A stretch of DNA of 64,000 bases from positions 50,149,477-50,213,476 of the forward strand of contig CM022946.1 of the NCBI GenBank assembly GCA_012931725.1, given 5' to 3'. Numbering within the stretch: position 1 is the first letter of the stretch; the number at the start of each line of letters is the position of its first letter. The DNA is from Litsea cubeba. Taxonomy: Eukaryota; Streptophyta; Magnoliopsida; Laurales; Lauraceae. Below, in pieces: positions 55,559-64,000 of this stretch. The position numbers and the translations under genes were made by a program. Under the pieces are notes generated by a model that was given only the letters and a program-made list of their open reading frames with translations, was not told the origin of the DNA and made no database searches.

Positions 55559-56707
55559 CTAGGGGCGTCCGAGAAGGATGTTATAGCATGAAGGGGTTTT
55601 TATCGCATACACAGTGACCTCAGAGATAAGATCACCGATCTGCAACTTGAACCTGATTTTGCTGATAGGCCTTTGAGTACTCCCATTGTATCCGAAAATA
55701 AATACAGATGTGTGGCTCAGCTTGCTGGGTGGGATGCCCAACTCTTCGAGAGCCGAAGTGGAGATGAGGTTGAGTGCAGAACCTGGGTCGATCTGAACTC
55801 TGTGCATAGGCATTTCCTTGATGTACCCTGTGAAGTGCAGGAGTCGGTTATGCCTTGTTTCGCCAAGTAGGAGGTCGTCCTTAGTGAAGGCGATGGTTGC
55901 ACTGGCTGCTTTTTGAACCGAGAGGCACTCAATGCATGATCCCTCAGCTTTCTTCTCTCCTCCCTTTGAGGAAGCTTCTGAGTTTTTGACCCGGTAGTCC
56001 ATTTCAATTTGGAGGACTTGCGGGGAGTGTTTGTCGACATCCTCATTAAGCTTTTGCAATTCTGAAATGAGATTATCACGAGTGCGCGGAGACATTCGTA
56101 ATAAATCTAGGATGTGCAGACGTGCAGGTATGTGCTTGAAATGTTCAATCAAGTCATACTTGAAAGCCTCCTTCGGGCCTGCATGTTCATCATTGTTGCC
56201 ACTAGGGGCATTTACAACATCTTTTCCTGAAGGATTTACAAATGTAAAGGAAAATTGGTTGTAATTTTTGTGGTAGTCCCAGCCAGAGCGAGTGCCTCTA
56301 CCAACTTCAAGAGCTTCTTGTGAAGGGTCTTCGTTTGGAAGATTGTCTTCAGGATTAAGAGGCTGTCGTTTTTTATTTAATGATGATGTATCTACAGCAG
56401 AGTTGCCATCCTCAGTGATTGTGTTGCATGGAGCATTTTTCGGGAACAAGTCCTGAACAGCATCCAGCAACCTTTCTTCTTCGTTGATCAATTCATCATC
56501 CCAAGCATCAATAGCTAAGGATTCTTCAGTCAGAAAGGGTGTGAGCTTTGAAGTCACAGTCTCAGGAGAAGAAACCTGAGAGGGTGACGTCTCAGTGAAA
56601 TTCAAGCGAGATGAGGTGGCTCCAGAGGATATCTTGCTAGGCGTCGTCGGAGTGTAAGTGATCTCGTCAGATGATGCTTCTGAAGAGCTATAATCCCGAA
56701 TTATCAC
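55559..56707 (-). pseudogene. Gag C-terminal linker and aspartic protease of element D
   Basis: The 382-residue frame starts with a Ser/Thr-rich acidic stretch. It contains FKYDLIEHFKHIPARLHILDLLRMS and TRDNLISELQKLNEDV, typical of the Tat pre-protease region. It ends in a retropepsin: HRVQIDPGSALNLIS (active DPG near residue 305), LEELGIPPSKLS, VTVYAIKTPSCYNILLGRP. The sequence right after, toward 55500, continues the protease end in a broken frame. Confidence 0.88.
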
Positions 56708-56753
56708 ATTACAGGAAGCTCTAACAGGAGACGTTCCCTGATCGGAGTCAGAC

Positions 56754-57266
56754 TCATCCTCGGATGTAAGTGGATCCGTCTATCCAGCAATTTTCTCCAT
56801 TTTCAGGAGTTAAGGGAGGATGTACCTGATGGTCTTCAGGGACTTCAGGCTCTGGATTGCGAGGAAGCTCGTTGACGCGGTCTTGCTCTTGTTCTAGAGC
56901 GAGACGCTGCAAGATCCTTGCATATTCTTCAAGATTAGGCATGGGAGCAATGACGGGTGGCTCAACATAATTGATTTCCACTGGAGCAATGACGGGTGCT
57001 GGTTCAATAACTTTTTCTTGTACAGCCTCTTAGTCTTCTTCATCATCAGACCAGGATCCTTGTGGCTGCAAGGGGTTATACCAGATTACTGGCATAAGAT
57101 GAGTCTCAGAAACCCATTCTTCATCAGAGAGATATTCTCCTATTTCAAGGGACTCCTCCCACTCGTCGGTGTAGTTGGATTTGAATCCATCATCGGTGTC
57201 GCTAGACTCATATCCATCAATGGAGAATCCAACTACCGAATTGTAAGAGTATGATGCCCCCTGCAT
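56754..57266 (-). pseudogene. Acidic gag-region linker of element D
   Basis: Two frames, 57030-57266 (EESLEIGEYLSDEEW) and 56754-56981 (PNLEEYARILQRLALEQEQDRVNEL), belong to the same polyprotein region between gag and protease. They are low-complexity and acidic, with no known domain. Stops lie near 57028 and 56753. Confidence 0.55.
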
Positions 57267-57536
57267 GGCTTGTTTGAATTAAGGTGGCATGAAATCACTG
57301 AGAGTGAATTTTCTTATCCCCTTTGAAGTCTCTGGAAGGGACGTTTTTGTTGCCTCTAGTGAAGCGATAGAGGAAGCCTCTGCCTTTTCTTGGACTTATT
57401 GTTTTGGCAGGGTCTTCTCTTGCCATTTGTGCTTGAGGAGATGTTTCCTAGCCTGCCTTCGCTGTTGAGCTTTAGGCTTTGTTTTCATGACCTCCCAATT
57501 TTCATCTTCCAGGAGATCGGGATGTACCCATATGGG

Positions 57537-58003
57537 TTATCCGTCTGGTGTCGGGTAAGGAACCAGTTCCTCGGATGCTTGCATTGAGTTTATCACCTTG
57601 AAGGAAGTAGTGATCTTCTTCTTCAGTGATTTTGATGTTTGTCCACATGACACCATGTTGACGAAGGCAGACCGATAGTTTTTGTCAAAGGTGATGACTC
57701 CGTTTTTCCACATCTCGTCTATTTTCTCCCTCACAACGAAGCAGTGATTGAGAGGATGCGAGATCATCTGGTGGTATGGACAGTACCGAGGATCATTGGA
57801 TTTGCCAACATCACCCGGTCTTTTGGGTTCAGGCAAAGTGAGCTTGCCGTTTGCCACAAGAGCCGCGAAGATTTAATCAACATCTTATCAAACGGGTATT
57901 TCTTTTCTACTCGCTCTTCGAAGGGATTTGAGAGTTCAAGTCTCTTACCAGCAACTTTGTTTTCAGCTTTCTTTGGTGGCTGAGGAGCTGACTTGGTCTG
58001 CAC
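57537..58003 (-). pseudogene. Gag zinc-like segment of element D
   Basis: It reads KKAENKVAGKRLELSNPFEERVEKKYPFDKML, then with a shift near 57870 ANGKLTLPEPKRPGDVG and DPRYCPYHQMISHPLNHCFVVREKI. The Cys/His pattern YCPYH...H....C is the one seen in Tat gag proteins in place of a retroviral knuckle. It would bind element RNA. Confidence 0.75.
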
Positions 58004-58316
58004 ATTGAGGACCTATTTTTTCTTTGGTTTTGAGGTTGCAATGGCGGTTGGCTCTTTTCTTGATAATTTTTTTACTGTTGAGGTCTTTAATCATCGTTTC
58101 AGCTTCCATGGAAGCTTCTAGGAGTTCTTCCAGGTTCTTTAATTCTTTGCCGATGATCATGGAGCGGATTCTAGCTCTCACGTTGTTTCGGCAGATGTCG
58201 ACTAGCGACGCTTGTGGCAATACATCAGAGCATTTGTATGCCATTACTTTCCACTTGTGAATGAAGTCATATGTTGCCTCATTCTCCTCCTGTTTTAGGC
58301 TGCACAGCTGAGCCAT
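57963..58316 (-). pseudogene. Gag core, second half, of element D
   Basis: It reads MAQLCSLKQEENEATYDFIHKWKVMAYKC, DICRNNVRARIRSMIIGKELKNLEELLEASMEAETMI, the Retrotrans_gag helices. The first half (HLFTSTLKGTAFDWYFTLPEDSIQ) lies at 58316-58500 in the same general frame before an upstream stop. Confidence 0.85.
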
Positions 58317-58494
58317 AGTAGTGGGATGATCCTCACCTTTGAAGTGAGTCAGGAAGCGTGTCTCTAGCGTGGCCTAGATTTGGATGGAGTCCTCCGGCAA
58401 AGTGAAGTACCAGTCGAAGGCCGTACCTTTTAGGGTACTTGTAAAGAGGTGGATCTTGAGTGCATCTTGATCTGTAATAGCTCCCGTCAAGATC

Positions 58495-59115
58495 TTAAAG
58501 TGGATGACGTGCTGTCTGGCTGATCCTTTCCCTGCATATGTTTAGAGAGTAGGATGCTTGAATTTTGTAGGGAACGGGACCGAGTCCATCCATAAGGGAT
58601 ATGGTGGCTTGATCCCATGCTCCTTTGAGTATATCCTCTTCTTTTGCTTTGGCAAGGATACTGTCTAAGTCCTTTCTGGTAAGAGCACGTGACTCATTTT
58701 CTTCTCCATTTACCTCATCATCCTGATGATTCGGAGGAGGTTCATTGTTCGCCTGATTTTGGAAGGCGAGGATAAGATTTTCAATCAGAGTTTCAATTCT
58801 CTGCTGGCCTTGTTCCAACTGCTGGATGCGTGTGATCGCATCATCTTGAGGTGGATTGCGAGGTGGTGGCTCAGAATTTGTAGCCAGGACATTCATCCCT
58901 CGAGATTCGAACGAAGAAACTGTCCTGGCGACTGAGCTGGGGCTCATTCCTTTTGATGAAGTGCTTGAGGAAGGATCACTTTGCCGTCCTTTGCTTGAAG
59001 GAGCAGGGGATTCTTCTGAGTGTCTTCTTGTCCTGGAGTGGACGTCGGACATGAATATTTGTTGCTGACTTTTGGCGTCTTCTGGTTTTTCCAACAATAT
59101 AGACAGCAGCAACAT
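58495..59115 (-). pseudogene. Gag, middle part, of element D
   Basis: This frame is Ser-rich, then has a helical Gln/Glu stretch (AITRIQQLEQGQQRIETLIENLILAFQNQ) and an acidic region, ending ISLMDGLGPVPYKIQ. The true frame shifts near 58560 into the gag core. It has no known domain apart from the coiled coil typical of Tat gag. Confidence 0.7.
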
Positions 59116-59225
59116 GGTTGGGTCTTTCTTTTTCGACCCATTTGTGAGAGACTTGAAGGGTAGGAGGCTAGCACCTTTACTTCTCTAATCTCTTTTGTCG
59201 ATACGACGAGCAATTTGAGCTTCGG

Positions 59226-59966
59226 TCAGCTCTGGCTAGGCTTTGACAATGAAGGATGTGCTCCCTCGAGCGCAGCGGCCAAGCCTGTCTTCTTTGTAGT
59301 TGGGCAAGGACATGATGCGAACCCGGTCCTTCGCCTGTTGCAGCGAAGCTTTGAATTTTTCGAGTTCGGCCCCTGTAGATATGAAGGGTCGAACCGAAGG
59401 ATTGTAGGCCTTAGAAGGTGCTTGCAGAGTCCTTGTGATGCATGATCTGATTTTGGGCTTGTAGCCGGCTCATGCTGGGTTGACTTGGGAGTCAGGTTGG
59501 AGATGGGTCTCTCCTCTTTCATGTAGGCAAGAGGGTAGAACTGGTTCTCCTTGAGTGGGGCCAGGTATGCTGGCTTGGTGGATGTTTGGAACCTTCTTTG
59601 TTTTGGTGAAGGTCTTGGGGACCAAGTCTTAGGATAGACCTGGTCGTTTGCAGGTTGAGGCTTCGTGGGGGTGCCACGGGCTTCAAGCTTTCTGGTGCTC
59701 GCCTTTGGTGTCACGGTAGTGACACGTTGAGAGGCGACCTTCTGCTTCTTGGAAGGAGCAATTTGTTCTTCGGGCAGTGGGAATGGTCCCAGCATCCCAA
59801 AGATGATAGTCCGGGGAGTCGAGGTCGACCCGGAGTTCAGAAAGTTGCCGAGGGAGTTGACGCTTCGGCGGGTGATGGGGCGCTTGTAGGTGCACGTGGT
59901 TTGCTTCTGTTGAAGCATGAGCTGGTGCTTGTTCTCATCGAAAGTAATGGTTAGCGATGCTGCCAT
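59226..59966 (-). pseudogene. Gag N-terminal part of element D
   Basis: It starts MAASLTITFDENKHQLMLQQKQTTC and is a basic, Pro/Ser/Thr-rich region of 246 residues. The ATG at 59966 follows a repeat-rich leader and is the best start for the gag-pol polyprotein. It is frame-broken from the next gag part between 59115 and 59226. I recognise no domain. Confidence 0.7.
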
Positions 59967-61812
59967 TGTTAGTTTTTCAAAAAATTTCTAAAACAAGACC
60001 ACATCCATTATTAATCACAAGAATATAATGATCATAATGGGAAGTTCTATGGTTTTTTTTTTTCAAATCGCTCGAGGGATATGACCCAAGCAATATGAAG
60101 AAGGCAAAACGCCATAGAGGGTACAATTGTTCTGATCGCAGGTATGGTAAGCCCAGAATGAGCATCCCAGTGACTGCTATAAGCAATTATGAACCTAAAT
60201 TCGACTTATCGAGAAGATGTAAGAAGAATATAAGGTTGAAGTTACAAATGTGCCGGTCGCGAATACAGTAGACTCTGAAAGGGCGTACTAGTACCACTAG
60301 ACACAAATGTTTGGAGACCGCATCCATGAGATGAGATTCTCTATTTTGAAAGGTCAAGATTGGATTCATCAAAGAGAGCGGATGGTATTCCGATCCAAAT
60401 ACGGTCTCAGTGATTTCCGCGAGCGCCAATACTCAGAAGGAAATGAACCATAATTTCTTGGATCTGAATCAAAAAATGACGAGTTTTTTTTTTTAAAGGT
60501 CAAGATCGGGTTCATCAAAGAGAGCAAAAGGCATTCCAATTTGAACACGGGCTCAACGATTTCCACGAGCGCCAGTGCTGAGAAAGGAGGAGACCAAAAT
60601 TTCTCCAATCCGAACCCAAAAATGACGGAAGGTTTTTTTTTTTTGAAGATTTTTTTAAAAAAAATCTCTCTTTTTTTTTAAGAATTTTTTTTAAAAAAAA
60701 TCTTTTTATTTATTTTTTTTTAAGATTTTTTTTTGAAAAATCTTTTTTTTTTTATTTTTTATTTTTATTTAAAATTTTTTATTTTGAAAAATTTTTATTT
60801 AAAAGACGAGAGAGTACACATAGGCCTCCTAACTCAGTCTTATAAAACCGCGATTGATAGAATTGCCCCCAGGTAAGGGTATGATTACTTAATGAACCCG
60901 TTTGAAGGACCCTTGCCTAGAACAGTCAAGCTGTCTCCACACTCTGGACAAGGCTTTTCTTGAATGAACCGTGATCAAAGAACGCAGTTGGTTTAACCTT
61001 AGTGGTCTATGTCTTTTTTTTAGATCCCAAATAGACTCATCGAAGAGAAACGATGGCCCAAATACTGAGTCGAACAGGCTCAACATTTCTACAAGCCCGA
61101 TGAACGATAGGAGAGGATCAATGTTTCTCAATTTTGAATCCAAACTGAAAAATCAGATTTTTTTTTTGTTTTTTTTTTAATGAACTCATCGAAGAGAAAT
61201 GATGGCCCAAAACCTTAGTCTAACAGGCTCAACATTTCTGCAAGCACGATGAACGATAGGAAATGAACAAGGTTTCTCAATTTTGAATCCAAACTGAAAA
61301 ATCTGATTTTTTTTATTTTTGTTTTTTTTCTAATTAACTAATCGAAGAGAAACAATGGCCCAAAACCTTACTCGAACAGGCTCAACATTTCTACAAGCAC
61401 GATGAACGATAGGAAAGGATCAAGGTTTCTCAATTTTGAATCCAAACTGAAAATTTTGATTTTTTTTTTTAGATCTCTAATGAACTCATCAAAGAGAAAC
61501 GATGGCCCAAAACCTTAGTCAAGCAGGCTCAACATTTTTGCAAGCACGATGAACGATAGGAAAGGATAAAGGTTTCTCAGTTTTGAATCCAAACTGAGAA
61601 ATCTGATTTTTTTTTTATTTTAGAAAAGAGAAAGAGTGGAAATAAATTCAATGAATTAGAAATTTCCAAAAAATCTCATCTCATTTTTTTAGATGCGGAA
61701 TCCAACATAGGCCACCAATTAGAAAGTAGCCAATGAATCCAGAAAAGAAGTATAAGCATAGGGCAAAAGATATGATATGCAAATATTTCATTTCTAGCAT
61801 CGTGTTCTAAAA
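59967..61812 (-). repeat. 5' leader of element D with tandem repeats
   Basis: This non-coding sequence lies between gag and the 5' LTR. At 61010-61620 there are four copies of a unit of about 150 bp (AACTCATCGAAGAGAAACGATGGCCCA ... CAAGCACGATGAACGATAGG ... TTTCTCAATTTTGAATCCAAACTGA). At 60340-60645 there are two copies of a related unit (TTCATCAAAGAGAGC ... TTTCCACGAGCGCCAGTGCTGAGAAAGG ... TTTCTCCAATCCGAACCCAAAAATGACG). Between them, 60645-60800 is almost pure A/T. I could not identify a primer-binding site next to 61812. Confidence 0.8.
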
Positions 61813-63888
61813 TGAACGAGTCCCACCGCGTGGGCCAGCTTGATGGACCGCGCATTCATTGCCCGGTGCTACCGAGGTCGATGGATGTGGGAGTCCGTGG
61901 GGTCCGACCCTTTCGCACCCGGGGGGCAGAAAGCGTGTATCAACATTTTTTTGTGTGGGTGTGCCAGATTTTCTATTTTTACTTGGAATTGTAAGTGGTG
62001 ATCCGGAGATTGACCTTCGCAAGTAAAAAGGAAATCAACTTCTTTCAAGTTTTCCATTGCACATATATTTAAGAAAAGAGACATTTTCTTGGTTTGTCGT
62101 AAAAGGTGATTTTTTTGGCATTTATAGCCGATTTTGGCGTTTATAGCCTATTTTTGGCATTTATAGCCGATTTACAATTCTTATCAATAATGAAAGACAA
62201 GAGTTGTGATTTTTGTCTCTTTTGGAAAAAATACAAACTACAATGAAAAGCAAGAAAAGGAGGATCTAACTTCTCAGGAGATTGTGGGGGACTCGTTTAG
62301 ATTGACGGTCGCAAGCCATATGTGGACTTCGCCATCATCCATGCAGATGAGAACAGAGGATGCTCTTGATTCACTTGACTTGACTTGGCTATAACCTCAG
62401 ATTTTTAGAGGGCAAAGACCAAGAGGAGGTCCTATGTCCAATAAAAAACTAAGTAGACGGGCTGAAAAGCCACGTCTAAGCCATTGGAGGCAGAAGGAGA
62501 AGGCAAAGACCTTGGGGGGGGTACCCCCCAACGGACTTTTGTCACCTTATAGTGGTGGTTTGTGCAGAACTTCGCAAAGTTTTCTCTCTTTCTTTCTCCT
62601 AGATTTCTGATGCCTTTTTCTGTCTGGATTTCCGGATTTTCTCAAGTCTCTCCGATTTTTCCGATCTAGATTTCTTTGGAGTACTCTCCTATTTGTAGGC
62701 TCTTGGTTGCCATTTAGGAAAGTTTATGGGCTTTTATTGTCATTAAGCCGCATGATGGGAGGAGTTACAAGGTTTAATTCCTTTATTTCGTAACTCCTTT
62801 TTCTTGGCTTCTGATTGGCCGGTGGAGATTGAGGGCATTTAATTGCCTTTAATCGCCATGATGGGAGGAGTTTCATGGGTTAAATGCCATGAATCAATTG
62901 ACTTATAACTCCCGGATGCTTGCTTTTGATTGGGCCGTCCAAAGAAATGAATTAATGACTGCAATAAAGCTAGTCAATTAATTGCATTAAGTGGTCGCCG
63001 AGCAGTTGAAGAGTCGCGGGCCGTGCTGCGTCATTTAGGATTCTTCTGGCGATGATCATCGATGGATCTTCATGTAAATCGACATCGGATGACCATGTAA
63101 CTTCAGGTATTGGTTGCCAACAGCGGGTCGGTGTCATTTGTCCTGTCGATTTCTCGATCGGTCAGGTAGAAAGCCCACTTTTTTGGTTGACCGGTTGGCG
63201 ATCTTTGTTGATTTTGATACTCTTGAAGATTGACCCGTGATTTTGACGGATGTCAAAGGATTTGGCGGTCCAAAAGTATGAATTTTGAAAAATCCCAGGA
63301 GTCGGAAGCTTCGAATCGCGAAAAACGATGAAAAACGGGCTTTCCGGGGCGAACTCAGTGATTCTTGGCTCCATGGTCGCCGGCGACCATGGGCCAGGGT
63401 CGCAGGCTGGGGAGAATTTCCCCCTTTTTGTCCCGTTTTGCGGCCGTTTTTTATGTTTTTCGATTCTTTTTTCTTCTGTATTTTTTCTTGACATTTTTTA
63501 TCATTTATTGACCTGATTTCCCTGTAGAAAACTTGACAAGAATCCTTGCATCTTGGAGTGCAAAGTTTTCAATTTTCCGGGAAAGCCGAAGACTTTGTTG
63601 TGCAAAGCTGCCGATTTTCCGTCAGAAGCTGAAACTGGGCCAAACGATGTCGGAATGACCTGAAATTTGGGGTGAAGCCTCCTGAGCAATAAATAAGACC
63701 AACCACAGGCTTTTGCTAGAGTTCTGAAGCCGTTTGGAGTCCTATTCCAGTAGACTTATTTTTATCGCGATGAAGATGTCGCGGCTTGATATGCGGTCAA
63801 CCTATGTCGATTGACTTGAAATTTGACAGGGAACGTATTGGAGTCATTTTAAGATGATCTATAGGCTCTATCTTGGAAACCATGGTCT
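61813..63888 (-). repeat. 5' LTR of element D (sense 3' part)
   Basis: It matches the 3' LTR along 34019-35770, including the GGCATTTATAGCCGATTTTGG minisatellite (62115-62175), a G/C hairpin (62510-62533) and a TATA site changed to TACAAATAG (62697-62689). It has the full sense end, lost from the other copy, to about 61813. The CACTA element interrupts it at 63888. Confidence 0.85.
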
Positions 63889-64000
63889 CACTACTAAAAA
63901 AAGGATATTTTATATCGGTTACAAAAACTGCCCTTTATTGGTTTTTAATACAACCAATATAATATCTTCAGTCAAGGTTTTTTATATCGGTTAATATTTA
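63889..64000. mobile_element. CACTA (En/Spm) transposon end
   Basis: The sequence turns from LTR (compare 35754 onward) to CACTACTAAAAAAAGG at 63889, the terminal repeat of CACTA transposons. Inside are subterminal repeats TTTATATCGGTTA (twice) and inverted TTTATTGGTTTTTAAT/AACCAATATAA. The three bases before it, TCT, would be the target duplication. Only the first 112 bp are in the window. Confidence 0.85.

Larger units (their letters stand above)
34019..64000 (-). mobile_element. Element D: giant Tat-lineage Ty3/gypsy retrotransposon
   Basis: In sense (minus) order it has a 5' LTR (from beyond 64000 to 61813), a repeat-rich leader (61812-59967), gag, protease, RT, RNase H, archaeal-type RNase H and integrase (59966-50917), repeat arrays, an extra gene on the opposite strand (49526-37459), more arrays, a polypurine tract (36322-36310) and a 3' LTR (36309-34019). 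Without the nested copia element C the interior is about 18 kb, in the size range of Ogre-type elements. The second RNase H places it in the Tat lineage. Its far left end is truncated at H. All gag-pol domains carry lesions. Confidence 0.9.

Noticed and set aside
54290..59970. Possible intron in gag-pol of D, as reported for Ogre elements between protease and RT
   Set aside because: The region is broken by many stops and shifts, and I could not find a donor-acceptor pair that restores a frame.

Overview
This window is a block of nested transposable elements from a flowering-plant genome. I see no host gene, tRNA or rRNA gene. The plant assignment rests on four things. Primer-binding sites match the 3' end of plant initiator tRNA-Met. 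There are Tekay/Del-type chromovirus proteins. There is a very large Tat-lineage Ty3/gypsy element with a second (archaeal-type) RNase H. There is also a SIRE-like Ty1/copia element and the end of a CACTA transposon. The species cannot be named from the sequence.

Layout, left to right. Element A (1-6748, minus) is the 5' part of a Tekay-like retrotransposon with a 3.3 kb LTR. It sits inside the 5' LTR of element B (6749-10100, plus), a small gag-only LTR element. Element G (10101-14250, plus) is a decayed Tekay-like element with RNase H and integrase remnants; its integrase is partly duplicated around an inserted sequence, I (11064-13054). The 3' LTR of G starts at 14251 and resumes at 32172. 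In between is a solo LTR of a related family (F, 15814-32166, target duplication CCTAG). F is split by a Tat-type LTR (J, 18077 to about 31270). J in turn is split by element E (18867-29461, target duplication GTTTG), which has 4 kb LTRs and a 2.5 kb interior carrying only gag. A SIRE-type LTR fragment (H, about 33041-34018) follows.

From 34019 to the right edge lies a giant Tat-lineage element, D, on the minus strand. Its 3' LTR is at 34019-36309, its gag-PR-RT-RH-aRH-IN remnants at 50917-59966, a tandem-repeat-rich leader at 59967-61812, and its 5' LTR from 61813. A CACTA transposon enters that LTR at 63889. A copia element, C (40381-47828, target duplication AGCTG, LTRs 1125 and 1121 bp), has inserted into D.

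The most notable feature is an extra gene inside D on the opposite strand from gag-pol (about 37459-49526, plus). It encodes a plant-mobile-domain-like N-terminal part, an acidic middle and a helical C-terminal part. Its acidic middle is split by three short GT-AG introns (48124-48218, 48336-48404, 48516-48590), all phase 1, and the reading frame stays open across all three splices. Introns on the strand opposite the genomic RNA would not be removed during retrotransposition, which would explain their survival. Copia C has split this gene, and frameshifts and stops show it is now a pseudogene. A second notable feature is an array of about 40-bp units in E (23425-23960), most of which form a small stem-loop, several with compensating changes.

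Most coding regions are broken. The best preserved are element C (two in-frame stops) and the gag of E (intact).
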